Origin: Amoebophrya sp. A120
Lineage: Eukaryota; Sar; Dinophyceae; Syndiniales; Amoebophryaceae
DNA length: 64,000 bases
NCBI GenBank assembly: GCA_905178155.1
Contig: CAJINV010000001.1
Location: forward strand, 6,357,860 to 6,421,859
Direction: 5' to 3'
Part shown: piece after piece, positions 20,852-31,461 of the stretch
How the letters are laid out: each line of letters begins with the position of its first letter
Position numbering within the stretch: the stretch's first letter is position 1
Translations under genes and position numbers: made by a program
The notes under the pieces: generated by a model
Databases searched by the model: none
What the model saw: the letters and a program-made list of their open reading frames with translations, nothing else
What the model was told of the DNA's origin: nothing

Positions 20852-22339
20852 ATGTGCCGGTTTGTAATCACCACGAGAGCTGTCGCGGTTTTGGCGGTCG
20901 CGAGGACCGCCGCCGGTGTCCACGAGGAGGAAAAGAAGAAGACTGAGTACCATCGGCCGAAGAAGTTTATGCAGCGGGTGGACGACGCCGAGCGGGATGC
21001 GTTCGAAGGGATTTGGACATTCTCAAACAACTTATTCTCAGCACTCAGCACCAGCGGGTCGGGTTCCTCTCCCCCAGAAGCCGTCAAAGACAAAAGGGCT
21101 CTCGATTCCTCGGCTCCTGTTTCTCATGTTGACCATGACGATGACAAAAGGACAAATAGCGGGGGCAGGAGCACGAACTCTGAGAAAAGAGATGACGCAG
21201 ATAAGCAGTCTCCCCTGTTCCTGAAGGAAGACGTTGACCTGAGCGAGCACAGTGCTGCTGGCTCAAGTTCGAGCTCCGTTGACGTCGACGACAGCACGAG
21301 ATCGTCATGGCTTCAGCACCAGCATGAGAACGAGAAAGTTCCCGCGAAAAAGAATGCGGCAACTGAAGAGGAACGCAAGATGAACAGTACACACGATCGG
21401 ACCTCCGAGGAGAATGGAAAACAACAGCACGAAAATGATCGTATTCGCAACCAAGTGGAATCTCCGGAATCGGCGTCACAACGCTGGTCATCCTCTTCGG
21501 AAGAAACCGAGAACAGTAGCAACCACACGGGTCCTCCTGCTTGGGATCAGCAGTTGTTACCGCACCGTGCTGCACCCGACATCATCCTCGTCAGGCCGGG
21601 ATCGCATCAAAATGAATCTTCCAGTACGTTCGTGCAGAGGCAAGAAGATGAAACTCAGACCAAACTACAAGCTACGCCCCGGACTGCTGATCGTATGGAG
21701 AATGCCAACGGTCATGGTGGCCAGTTACTTGTTCAAGGAGTTGAATCAGAAGTGCATAGCACTTCCAGCGCCAAGCTCCTGTTAGCACCTGGATCCTCTG
21801 AAGATACAACAATTAACAACAAGAATGACAAGAAACAATTTTCGGAACAAAACGCAGACGGACAGTTGTGGGCCGCGAACAAGGCGAGGGTTGATCAAGG
21901 CGATCCTGATCTTCATGCTAGTTCGCTTGTAGAAGAACATGCGATCAACATGTGGCCGTGGGGCGCTCCTGACTCGGAGGACTCCGACGAGGACGACGAT
22001 GATGACGACGAAGATGGTCATGATGATGACAGCTCAGAATATGGTCATGGGGAACAGACCAACGAGGATTCGTCGCCGTCAGCATCTGACGAGGAAGATT
22101 CGGAAGACCATGGTCAAAAGATGAGTAGGAAAAAGGCCAGTGAGAGCCTGATGACGATGCTTCAGGAAAGTGCACAGGCCGCGGCCAGTCTCGGATTGAT
22201 TTCAAAATCAAAGAAAGTAATGATGGCCGGCCCCGGTTTCGTCAAGTTCGTTGGGTATGACCTCATAATGGCGAGGGCTTTTGGCCTGAATCGATACGGG
22301 TCAAACGAGCGAGTGCTGGCGGGGTACTACAAATTATGA
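20852..22339 (+). CDS. Secreted acidic, Ser/Glu-rich protein, 495 aa
   Basis: The first ATG (TAGAGTGATGTGC) opens a signal-peptide-like start, MCRFVITTRAVAVLAVARTA, followed by a Lys/Glu-rich stretch. The bulk is hydrophilic Ser/Glu/Asn/His sequence of low complexity. It includes an extreme acidic run near residues 370-395 (DEDDDDDDEDGHDDD). The last 80 residues look more ordered, ending FGLNRYGSNERVLAGYYKL. Secretion or entry to the ER is inferred from the N-terminus only. No enzyme motif or family is visible. It could be a processed surface or granule protein with a conserved C-terminal module. Confidence 0.6.
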   Translation: MCRFVITTRAVAVLAVARTAAGVHEEEKKKTEYHRPKKFMQRVDDAERDAFEGIWTFSNNLFSALSTSGSGSSPPEAVKDKRALDSSAPVSHVDHDDDKRTNSGGRSTNSEKRDDADKQSPLFLKEDVDLSEHSAAGSSSSSVDVDDSTRSSWLQHQHENEKVPAKKNAATEEERKMNSTHDRTSEENGKQQHENDRIRNQVESPESASQRWSSSSEETENSSNHTGPPAWDQQLLPHRAAPDIILVRPGSHQNESSSTFVQRQEDETQTKLQATPRTADRMENANGHGGQLLVQGVESEVHSTSSAKLLLAPGSSEDTTINNKNDKKQFSEQNADGQLWAANKARVDQGDPDLHASSLVEEHAINMWPWGAPDSEDSDEDDDDDDEDGHDDDSSEYGHGEQTNEDSSPSASDEEDSEDHGQKMSRKKASESLMTMLQESAQAAASLGLISKSKKVMMAGPGFVKFVGYDLIMARAFGLNRYGSNERVLAGYYKL

Positions 22340-23324
22340 TTATCGTGGTGATTGACAATTTTTAGAGCTCTAACTCTATTTTATTGAGGTGGATCAATTC
22401 CGAGCCCCAACTATGTATTTCGTACCTAGCGAAGCTCCTTTTTTTTTTGTTTTGTCTTCGCAAAGAGCGAAGAGCACTAAATAATTAAAGGCACGGGCGT
22501 CGTGAAGCTGCGCCTTGCAGTTTCAAGTTACACATTAAATTTAAGAAAAAAAACTAACAACTTTCAGCGAATGCGCACAAGGGAACGCCGTCGAGAAACT
22601 AACGGGAGTTGCTATGTTATTCCCCGTATGCAATGAAGAATATATTTCTGGGTCAGTGGAGGGAGGGTACCGATACTGTACAGCATTAGCAACGCTCTAA
22701 GTACAAGTTCGTCTTGGTCCCTTTGCACGACTTCATCAAAGGCGCTTCTTGGCAGTTGTGGCGCTGTATCGTGAAGTGTCATGGAAGACAAATTACTCAG
22801 ACCAACAAGAACCCCTCCCCATGATGATCAAAGCTTTCTTACATCTTCAACACCCTCGACTGACCCAGACGTACTATTTCGATTTGATATTCTGGCATGG
22901 CGGACGACGATGCGAATTTTCAATTGGGCACCTGGATGGAGATATCATGCAGAAAAGTCTAGCATATTTCAATTATTTCTATCACTGCCATGCTGAGAAA
23001 TGTTTGAAGTCAGACTCAAAAAATAAAAAGATGAACATATATAAATTTGAATTTGTATTTCGTCCCCACGGCAGGGGCAGCTTCGCAGCACCAGAGCCCC
23101 GCGCTACGTAGGTAGGCATGACCATGCATGTCCATGACCTTGACCGCACTCACATCAAGGGCAGATGGTCGGCGTCCACTTTGATGTAGTTGATTTTTTT
23201 AGTTTTATCAAAGAGCTAGTAGGTACATAATTCCAGGCAGCCAAAGCCAATGCCATCATTTTTTATTTTCCATTGGAGTGATACCCGAATCTGATAAGCA
23301 TAAGCTAGCTCTTTTCTAATTGAG
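22340..23324. other. Spacer or unplaced 5' exons of the next gene
   Basis: No confident gene. Two short plus-strand frames around 22749-23111 overlap and are probably chance. An ATG at 22897 opens MADDDANFQLGTWMEISC, which would be a reasonable N-terminus for the gene at 23325, but I found no phase-consistent intron joining them. A purine-poor T run lies at 22441-22450. Confidence 0.35.
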
Positions 23325-24016
23325 ACGACCACCTGGTGAATGGGGGAGAGTATGATCCGACGAAAGAAGCACCGAAGTTGCACTTTGTGGAGCACTCGCT
23401 AAATGCAATAAAGCGGCATGATTCTGACCTTCAGACACGGCCAGGCGCTCCTGCGGTTGCGGAAGGTTACTTCTATTATGTGGAGCAGCAATGGATCCAG
23501 GTCGTGGCTAAGCCAATTGAAAAAACAAGGAGGGAGGTCCTCGACGATTATTTTTTTTCGCCCAACGGCATACCACAAAAAATTAAAATACGAGCGCCCG
23601 ATAAGACCGAGGAACTCGAGCTGATCCTGAAAAAACAGACCTACCGGAAAAGAGTTGGTCATACGGTAAACAACATCAAGGCAGTGGCGGGGTTTGTCGA
23701 GCGTACCTTTTTCCCCATCTTACCGAATGGGGCGAGTTTGCTGCACATCGTGGAGGATCAAGAGCCGCAGGGAACCGGAGCTGCATTACGCGGAGAACGC
23801 CAGAAATTTCAACCAACCACCGACGCCTCCACGTGTATGGCGAAGGTTGAGAGTCTTGGTAGCGAGCGCGATTCGCCAACTCAGCAGTCTGATTCCGTGC
23901 GCAAACTCCTGCTGGATTTCGTCGTTGACCGGCTGGTATTTCTCTTCTATGCTTTCTTTTCTTGTTCCGCGACCGCGAGTCAACGCGAAGCGCAACCAGG
24001 CAGACTTTGCATTTAA
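23325..24016 (+). CDS. Unrecognised protein, internal exon(s); both ends uncertain
   Basis: The frame is open from just after a TGA at 23321 and has no ATG near its start, so an upstream exon must supply the start. It follows the acceptor-like TTTTCTAATTGAG. The encoded stretch (HLVNGGEYDPTKEAPKLHF ... GYFYYVEQQWIQVVAKPIEK) is mixed and globular-looking, with no family I can name. Unspliced, it ends at a TAA at 24014-24016. A GTATTT donor at 23936 or a GTAAGT donor at 24017 could instead carry it on. Acceptor GAGCGCAG at about 24172 would then give an end such as HPAGWVIVPMSTT-stop, or alternatively GTEGPPGWVGHSSYEHHL. I cannot choose between these. Confidence 0.5.
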
Positions 24017-24331
24017 GTAAGTACTTCATTCTTATTGTATATGTTGGTCATGGTAATGCATTGACAACTTCTAGTTCCACTTGATTTCTTTATACCTTTA
24101 TTATGAGTGCGAGCAGGAGCAGCTAATATGGCGGATTCATTTGGTAACTTACGTTTTTGGGAGCGCAGGGGACCGAAGGCCCACCCGGCTGGGTGGGTCA
24201 TAGTTCCTATGAGCACCACCTAGTAGGCGAAATTGTAGAAGTGACCCTCTTCTTCTGACTCTAACTCAAATAGAAATTATCTCGAACATTACTTGCATTA
24301 CAACATTCACAGTTGGTATTGCTTTTGGTAG

Positions 24332-25900
24332 ATGAATTTCGAACGCACTGTGCAGGTAATTGGGTTGGACGACGACGAGGACGTGGTCAGGTCGTCGCAT
24401 CTGGTGATGGTGGATGGTGTACGAGAGTACTTTTTTGGCCCACTAGCGCGGGTGCGTGAAGGGATCTTGGCGCGGTCGACACATCACGACAATACAGTAG
24501 AAAATGACATTGCGCAGGTTCGCAATTATCTTGAAGAGCACACAGGAATTGAGGACTTCTGGAGATTCACCAAAGAGAATAAACACCTGCACCTCATCGA
24601 CCCCCGTTTCGATTCCATTGACATTGGAGAACTCAATGGGCTGCTCGATAAGGCCGTTCTAGAGCTTCAGGCGGAGAAAGGGATACTACTCGCTGCGAGG
24701 AACAAAAATCAAAATGGTCTCATCTCGTCAACAACACCACAAGTACTAGAACTAGAAGTGAAGGATTTTGCGGCCCTAATCGTTCATCCAATTCCCATCT
24801 TTCAAGAAGCTGTCGCTCTCAAGCCGAGACTGGAACGTAAAATACTTCTCGAGAAGAGGTGGCGGGAAGATGGGTGGGAAGAACTCGAGAAGGCACGTAA
24901 AATACTCGAGAAGAAAAATAAAAGACTCGAGAAGAAGTTGGAAGAACAAAATAAGCGTCATCTTCTTGCGAACAAACACGAACAGGACAGCGAAAACGAC
25001 GACGAACACGATGAAGAGGAGGATGTCGAGGATAGCCCAGAGTACCTGAAAGCCAGAAAGGAGTACGTAGAGGCAGTCAACGAGTTGAGACAGGCAGAGA
25101 AGGAGGCGAGGCACGAATACTTCTTGCGTGAACAGCACATGTCGCCTCTGCGGTACGCATTGTTGACCGACTTCAGGAAGAAAACTAGAGCCCGCACTAT
25201 ATCCTTCCTCCAGGAAGATGCACGACTCCCAATAGTGACGGACGTGTGTGGATTGGCGGTCCGCGAAGTCGATCCGACTGATGAAGCTGCGGGGCCGCAT
25301 AAAGAAGGTGAGCAAGCAGAAGATGAAGATGATGCCGCAGCTGCTGGAGCTAACACCAATCCTGAAGATGGAGAACAGTCCACTTCGACATCCGACCGCA
25401 ACGACAAGAACCCGAAGAAAGCTATGAAGATGTCTCCTACTTTACGTCGATTCCTGCAGCATTTTGCTCTTGTACATGACTACGCGAGCAACCCACGGGC
25501 TTCGCCGTGCTATTTTGAGAACATACCAGACCAAAAGCAGCTCGAGGGCTGCAGAAAAGCGCTAGATGACAAGCTCGTGTACGATGTCACGCAGCATTTC
25601 GACACGAACCGCGACGCAACATTCCAGCCAGTGCTCAGAAAGCGGAAAGGAGAAGAGCAGCAGCTGTGGGCGAGTGGAGCGCATCTCCCTCCCCGCGCCT
25701 CGCGCTACGTAAAAATGATGGTCCGGGGGTTGCCACTGGCCGATGACTCTGGTCAAAGATATGATGCTGTCGCGTGGCATCACTTCCTGACAGTGACATT
25801 TCTCAAACCTGACGTGGAAAGGGGAAGCTTGACGGGGAAGGAAACAGTACAGCATTGGAATTTCAACCAACGATATGAACAAAATAGGAATCTGCCGTAG
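24332..25900 (+). CDS. Unrecognised coiled-coil protein, 522 aa
   Basis: ATG lies directly after TTTTGGTAG, so either this is the start codon close to a trans-splice acceptor or the exon continues an upstream one. The N-terminal 160 residues are mixed (VQVIGLDDDEDVV ... VREYFFGPLARVREG). Residues about 165-260 are a Lys/Glu coiled coil (LEKKNKRLEKKLEEQNKRH), followed by an acidic break and more helix. A low-complexity Asp/Glu/Ala segment separates it from a C-terminal part ending NFNQRYEQNRNLP. No catalytic motif is seen. It lies between two other unrecognised genes on the same strand. No intron is needed. Confidence 0.65.
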   Translation: MNFERTVQVIGLDDDEDVVRSSHLVMVDGVREYFFGPLARVREGILARSTHHDNTVENDIAQVRNYLEEHTGIEDFWRFTKENKHLHLIDPRFDSIDIGELNGLLDKAVLELQAEKGILLAARNKNQNGLISSTTPQVLELEVKDFAALIVHPIPIFQEAVALKPRLERKILLEKRWREDGWEELEKARKILEKKNKRLEKKLEEQNKRHLLANKHEQDSENDDEHDEEEDVEDSPEYLKARKEYVEAVNELRQAEKEARHEYFLREQHMSPLRYALLTDFRKKTRARTISFLQEDARLPIVTDVCGLAVREVDPTDEAAGPHKEGEQAEDEDDAAAAGANTNPEDGEQSTSTSDRNDKNPKKAMKMSPTLRRFLQHFALVHDYASNPRASPCYFENIPDQKQLEGCRKALDDKLVYDVTQHFDTNRDATFQPVLRKRKGEEQQLWASGAHLPPRASRYVKMMVRGLPLADDSGQRYDAVAWHHFLTVTFLKPDVERGSLTGKETVQHWNFNQRYEQNRNLP

Positions 25901-26199
25901 TTCTTTCCGCGCCCTGCTCGGCTCAGACCAGCGTAGTGCCGCTGCGCTGCAGCTGCTTGCATGGCTAGTATAATTGTGTTTATTAGCACAATTGTGGTGC
26001 CGCTGCTTTAGAACATACAAGGTACAAGGTTGTAGCTCTCGTAGATCTACTAGTACCATAAAGTGTACGTAGATGATGAAGAATTAAACTACACCTACAA
26101 CAAAGAAAAATATTAATTACGGCCATGCAGTAGAAGAATTGGTAGCAGGGTCATGCGTACTTATTGGTCTGCAATAAGCTTTAGTAGGCGCGCAGAGAG

Positions 26200-29100
26200 A
26201 TGCACGATTTGCTTTTCCAATTTCATAGAACTACGGGTGTTGGGATGAACGACATGTGGGGAGATTATTTCGGTGAAGAAGCGGAGCGGGCCGAGGACGA
26301 GAAGACGAGAGAGCACTTGGAAGGCTGGCATCCGTACGAGTTTGGTGACGAATTAATAGAGGCTGCCAAACCAGGAAGTGGGTCATTGATTGTCCCGATG
26401 ACGCAAGGGGAATGGTATGCGCTCATGTTCGCCCTGATGCTGACGCCGTTTGGGGACGGCAAAATGTATCAGTGCTTCCCCTTTACAGGGCATCAGCACA
26501 TTAATTGCCAGAGCTTTGCGCATCTGCTGCCGGAGTTGCTGCGTGTACCTGTTGTACCTGCAAAAAGCTCTTGGCTTTCGGGTTCTGGTGCTGCACCGCA
26601 CCCCGTCGACTACAGAAGTAGCGGTTTACGTTTGTTCTCAGAATGGTACGAGGAGCAGACCAAGCAGAAAAAGTTTGTTGGCGCGATTAAAACTGTGTCG
26701 GAGGTAGTGGTGCAGTTGATGATGAAGATTCCGACATATGGCAAGAACATTTCAAAGCGGATACGCGGATTCATGACAGAACAACTCGGCCCTCTGCTGC
26801 ATTCCGCACACGAAAGAGTGATGGAGTACATGAGCGCTTCCGCCCTGGAGGCCGCTAAGAAAACGTGGTCAGAGCGGTTGTCTATGTTATTATTGGCGAT
26901 CCGGACGACAGTTACGACGGTAGCGGCTGCGGTGGCCTCCATGACCAACGCCGCAGTGGAGCACCTTCGACGCCTTCCTTTCGCATCGACAGCGCAGATT
27001 ACAAACGACCTCAGCGGTTGGGCACGTCGCGTTGTTCGAGATGCAAAAGCCGCAGCCGTGACTCTGACGGCCGGCTCAGCGGATGCAGGCTCGGGTAGCA
27101 CAGACCGGCATCAAGGAATACCAGACTCGTATGTCTCCGTTGGGCTGGAAAAAATGCTCCGGGAGGAAGTAAACTCTGATATACAACCTGGTGATCCTCA
27201 TGAGGAAGAGGATAATCTGCCTGGTGCCTTGCGGTCCGACCGCGAGGAGCAAAATCCAATGCAACGGGAACACCATTTTGCTAATCCAGATCCTTATGGT
27301 TTTTCCACCGCTGCTCCGTATGATCCTCACGGCGCCGAGAGCCAGCAGAACAGTGGTCACGGTAGCGGTGATATCTTTGGGGGAGCTGTGACTCCGAAGC
27401 AGGAGAGTACGAATGCACGTGAACACGCACACCCTCCTATCTATGATGAAAATAAATATGGAACAAGTGGACGAGAAAATGAAATGAAAGCCAGCACTTC
27501 TACTCACTGGAACACAATTCGGAAGGAGGTGGCACGCGGGGGCGGGTCGCGGTTGCAAGACAACATAGCAAGGGAACTCTGGGCAGGTCTAGTAGCAGAG
27601 AAGGATCAACAACAGCACGAAGACACAAACCGCGAAATTTCTGCTAGTCAACAAGGGTTGAAAGAACACCCAGTTGTTGCACCTGTTGCACCAGAACATC
27701 AAGCACAACCTGATGCCGAGGCGCGTGGCCGTCCACCGCCTGCCGGGGTTGGCCCAGCGAGAGCGAGTTCTGTCCCTAGCCTTCCTCATCAACATCTTCA
27801 TCAGACGCCACGGGGTCGCTCGCCACGGGGTCGCGCGGTGTCGCAGGGTAGCCGTCTCGGTGTTGGACACGAACAACGGTTGGAGTCGGGGATGAGATCT
27901 CGGCCAGCCCGAGATCGCGCTCCTTCTCCAACTACTCGTGGCTCCCGACGTGCAGAACAACGACCACCGGGGTCGTCCACCAGCAGTAAGAGTCTCCAAG
28001 GCGTTGGCGCGCCCTCGTCGCTCGGGGATGAAAATCATCCCCGGGGGGAACGCCAAGCGGAATCGCGAGCCGGAGATCGAGCGCGAGCGTCCTCGCCTCC
28101 TGCTGGTACGCCCCGCCCCCGGGCCGGCGAACGCAGCGGTGAAGGTCCGATCTTCACGTCTGCGCCGTCTCGTCAGGCGGCCAGGGAACGAGACGAATTA
28201 GGAGGTGGAAGATCAGCAGGACCAACTTCAACATCAGCACACGCCGGCCATCCGCTAGTACACGGAGGACGACTTGGTGGTCGACCTGGCGCGTCTCATC
28301 GTGCGTCTTCTGTTCCACCTCGAGGAGCCTCGGTTCCTTCCGCCGCGGGGAGGACAAAACCGACCGTGTCGAGTGAAAGAAGTCAAAGTAGTCCTGTCGA
28401 ATCGGCAGCGATGCCGAAGACTGCGGCGCCAAAAGCACCAGCTCAAGGAGCGGCGCAACGCGCAACATCTCCTATGAAAGCGGATATTGATGGGGGAGCA
28501 CCACGACCAGCACCATCAGGACGCGAAGAAAGAAGTTCAGTTGGAGGCTTTCATGATCCCGGAGGACGCTCAGGCTCCAGTGGTCAACCACAACCAAAAG
28601 GCCCCAGTAATATATCTGGACCCGTTGCCAGTGAAAGAGGCAGATCTGCGAGGCCGAACCCACTCCCACAAGGATCTCCATATGCTGCAGCTGCTCCACG
28701 GGAAGGATCTCCAGATGCCTCTTCACCTGCTCGTGTCGTACAGTCCCAGCCAAGGAGCCGATCCCAATCAAGGTCCCCTTCCCCTGCACGTGCAGCAGCT
28801 GCAGGACCTGCTACGAGCCAAAAGGCACCTGCAGTGCCTGCTGTTGCTGCAGGACTACCGAGAACCGCCATGAAGACTACTAGCCCGCCGCAGTCTTCTC
28901 GGGCGGGACCGAAAACACCCTCCACCAGCGCGGCTTCAATCGCAACTGCAGCAGCGAGCCCGGCATCCGCATCCCCCGCCACGGCAAAGGCTCTACCGGG
29001 ACCGAAGCGAGCAACTTCAGCCGGGCGTGCTGCACCCACAGCACCTGCACCAAGGGCAGCATCCGCATCCCCCGTCGGCAGGGGTCCACCGAGACCTGAA

Positions 29101-29973
29101 GCTCGTCCACCCGCAACAGCAAGAGCAGCGTCCGCTGCACCACCCGTGAAAGCGAACGCACCCCCAGCCGGGGCTCCAGTACTCACAGCAGCAAGACGAG
29201 CAGCATCCGCTGCGCCCCCCGTCAAAGTAGTGAAAGCACACCCGGCAGGGGCTCCAGGACCCGCAGCAGCAAGAGGACGACCAGGATCCGCTACACCACC
29301 GCTCGTCGCCAAAGCGAAAGCACAAGCCGCCAAGGCTCCACCGGCAGCAACAAGGGGAGCATCCGCTGCACCCCGCCCTGCTAGCAAAACGACTCCTCCA
29401 ACCGCAGCACCAAAAAGCGCAGCACCTCAGCGTGGTCCAGGCGCCGACCGCCCCCGGACGCCTCCTCCACAGCAGGGCAAGCCCCAATCGCAATCGTCCC
29501 CCATCAAGAGGACTATGGCGCCTCCCGGACCGGCGACCGCAGCACCCCCATCTCAAGCCCCCAGCCAAAAGCAATTTTCCGGGCCCAGCGGGAACGCAGC
29601 GAGGGCGGCCGCTAGTGTTTCTGCGCACGACAGCTCTCGTCAGCGAACGGGAACTTCTAGTGGTGTTTCTCCGGCACCGGCACGAGCACGACCTCCGGCT
29701 GCAGCTGCGCCTCCACCGGTACGACACGTTGCTGCAGCGCCACCACGTGGAGGCTCCGTCGCTGGTCGCAGTTCATCTCAAGGTCCTGCCGAGCCGCGCC
29801 CGCCAGCGCAAAAATCGCAACAAGGCCGAAGTAACGTTCCTGCGACGGCGGCGAGAGGACGAAGATACAGGCAGGGTGGTGGGTCTGCTTCGTCTTTCAC
29901 GGAGAAGTCCTCCCCTGGGTTAACAAGAGAAGACGAAGACGTTGTGGCAGGAGCGACGCAAAGGCAAACCTAA
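26200..29973 (+). CDS. Unrecognised protein with ordered N-terminus and Ala/Pro/Ser/Arg-rich tail, 1257 aa
   Basis: Begins at ATG (GAGAGATGCACG). Residues 1-290 look folded. They include a segment with Trp/Met-rich hydrophobic patches (GEWYALMFALMLTPFG; FTGHQHINCQSFAHLLPEL) and a long amphipathic helical part (SERLSMLLLAIRTTVTTV) that might touch membranes. From about residue 330 to the end the protein is disordered and dominated by Arg, Ser, Pro, Gly and Ala. Many R-A-S-S/V-P motifs suggest phosphorylation or RNA/microtubule-binding tails, but this is inference. A degenerate repeat block lies near residues 900-1070 and is listed separately. No intron is required and no family is recognised. 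Confidence 0.65.
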   Translation: MHDLLFQFHRTTGVGMNDMWGDYFGEEAERAEDEKTREHLEGWHPYEFGDELIEAAKPGSGSLIVPMTQGEWYALMFALMLTPFGDGKMYQCFPFTGHQHINCQSFAHLLPELLRVPVVPAKSSWLSGSGAAPHPVDYRSSGLRLFSEWYEEQTKQKKFVGAIKTVSEVVVQLMMKIPTYGKNISKRIRGFMTEQLGPLLHSAHERVMEYMSASALEAAKKTWSERLSMLLLAIRTTVTTVAAAVASMTNAAVEHLRRLPFASTAQITNDLSGWARRVVRDAKAAAVTLTAGSADAGSGSTDRHQGIPDSYVSVGLEKMLREEVNSDIQPGDPHEEEDNLPGALRSDREEQNPMQREHHFANPDPYGFSTAAPYDPHGAESQQNSGHGSGDIFGGAVTPKQESTNAREHAHPPIYDENKYGTSGRENEMKASTSTHWNTIRKEVARGGGSRLQDNIARELWAGLVAEKDQQQHEDTNREISASQQGLKEHPVVAPVAPEHQAQPDAEARGRPPPAGVGPARASSVPSLPHQHLHQTPRGRSPRGRAVSQGSRLGVGHEQRLESGMRSRPARDRAPSPTTRGSRRAEQRPPGSSTSSKSLQGVGAPSSLGDENHPRGERQAESRAGDRARASSPPAGTPRPRAGERSGEGPIFTSAPSRQAARERDELGGGRSAGPTSTSAHAGHPLVHGGRLGGRPGASHRASSVPPRGASVPSAAGRTKPTVSSERSQSSPVESAAMPKTAAPKAPAQGAAQRATSPMKADIDGGAPRPAPSGREERSSVGGFHDPGGRSGSSGQPQPKGPSNISGPVASERGRSARPNPLPQGSPYAAAAPREGSPDASSPARVVQSQPRSRSQSRSPSPARAAAAGPATSQKAPAVPAVAAGLPRTAMKTTSPPQSSRAGPKTPSTSAASIATAAASPASASPATAKALPGPKRATSAGRAAPTAPAPRAASASPVGRGPPRPEARPPATARAASAAPPVKANAPPAGAPVLTAARRAASAAPPVKVVKAHPAGAPGPAAARGRPGSATPPLVAKAKAQAAKAPPAATRGASAAPRPASKTTPPTAAPKSAAPQRGPGADRPRTPPPQQGKPQSQSSPIKRTMAPPGPATAAPPSQAPSQKQFSGPSGNAARAAASVSAHDSSRQRTGTSSGVSPAPARARPPAAAAPPPVRHVAAAPPRGGSVAGRSSSQGPAEPRPPAQKSQQGRSNVPATAARGRRYRQGGGSASSFTEKSSPGLTREDEDVVAGATQRQT
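28900..29420 (+). repeat. Degenerate 25-35 residue Ala/Pro cassette repeated in the tail of the preceding CDS
   Basis: The translation repeats a cassette of the form (A)RAASAAPPVKA..PPAGAP, with variants such as GRPGSATPPLVAKAKAQ and TRGASAAPRPASK. About six to eight copies of decreasing similarity occur. The DNA shows matching GCATCCGC and CCAGCAGCAA blocks. This is coding low complexity generated by local duplication, not a mobile element. Confidence 0.7.
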
Positions 29974-31461
29974 TTCAGGTTCGTCCGGAAAAGCAATGCG
30001 ACACATTGGGTGAAGGGCGAGGACCCGACTTTTGGTCACGCGAACCGGAAATGCGACAAATTGAGCTAAATGTCAGTATGTCGAAACTTAAATTGGATTG
30101 AAGTATAATTGTATCGGATTTGGAAAAAAAAAAAAAACTCCCTCTCTCAAGTGATTCTTCTTCTTCCCCCTTGGTACACGTACAAGTGCATGCATTCCCC
30201 TCCTTTGTCCGTACGTTTTTCTTTCTGCAACTGAAAGTCGAAACATAATATCGCAAACATAAGCATTTTCATCTAGTAGAAGTATGATTGCATAGAAGTA
30301 GGCACACCGAAACGGGTATGCATATGGTTTTCGTTTCGGGCATTGGCATTCGTTTTCGTACACGAACCTCACAAATAACGACGTATTTCTTATTTGTTTC
30401 ATCTTTTTCAGCGCAGACCCCGCTGCGGATCTACTTCATTCAGCGTTTATAGGTTATTTTTCAGGGTTCGCTTGACGCTAACGGTAAGGACGTGTCGTAT
30501 TTTGTGAGTTTGAGTTTCAATTTGTTTCCGTTCTCGAAATTGATCACCAGGTCTCGACGCTTCTGCGCGGGTCTTGCGTATGAAGCGGTATGGAAGAAGA
30601 TAATCGGTTTAGTATCTATCTGTTATGATTATCAGACTCTGCCTGCAACTGGTGTTCCCTGGCCGCTTGAAATGTATGTGAAAACAATATATTAAGTTCG
30701 TATAATACATGACTGTAGCACCCGTTGTCGGTTCGTTGTGTAAGCCACGGTGTTGGGTGCCATCTGAATCTTCTCAGCCTCCTTCACATCACACGATGAC
30801 TTTCGAGAAGATTTGATCTCCATTTATCGAATACCTCTTTATGCTGCAGGTACTATCGCTATCGGTCCTGGCTGTCTGGAAACCAAAAAAAAAAAATATC
30901 TGCAAAAACTAGCAGTAATACCCTGTGCTGCAAGTAGTTACACTTTGATCATCATGACGTGTGGTCGTGTTGGGTCGCCCGGAAGCTCAGCCTTCTCGTC
31001 TGTTTCTATGCCAATCGTTCTCGTAGGGGAAGGGGAGTAGATCTTCGGGAGGTAGAAGACAAACAATAAACAATTTCGAAAACAATGAAACGCAAATCGG
31101 ATACATTTTGTTTTTGAAAAATCGGGGGTATGTTACCTTGCCTTCAATCATCCGGACGGTTTTGTATCTTTTTGTTGCTTGTGTTATGATGTTTCAGCAT
31201 TTTTCTGACATTGCACAGTTCCAACATGATCGATGTATCGAATCTCATAAAATGACATGCAACGCCTAACTATCGAACCGCTCAGCTCTTCCTGAAAAAG
31301 AATTTCGTCATATTTCCAATTCGTGATTTTCTGCTCCGGAGGCACCCGCCGTCTATAAATTCTTTGTGTAATTGTGCGAGTCAACTACAGGTTTTTTTTT
31401 TGTTTCGGGAAATACAAAAAGCACGCAAACGTTTGAAAAAAGAAAGAAAAACAAGGACACC
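29974..31461. other. Long spacer without a confident gene
   Basis: A homopolymer run of A lies at 30122-30136 and others near 30888. Several ORFs of 60-100 codons exist on both strands. The most protein-like is a minus-strand frame at 31381-31184 containing IYRRRVPPEQKITNWKYDE, with a possible internal TTTTTCAG acceptor. It lacks a start and is left as a note. A plus-strand frame at 30477-30695 follows the acceptor TTTTTCAG but has no resolvable partner exon. Confidence 0.4.

Noticed and set aside
28584-29387. Minus-strand 267-aa Ala/Gly-rich ORF.
   Set aside because: Antisense of the Ala/Pro cassette repeat; composition explains its length.
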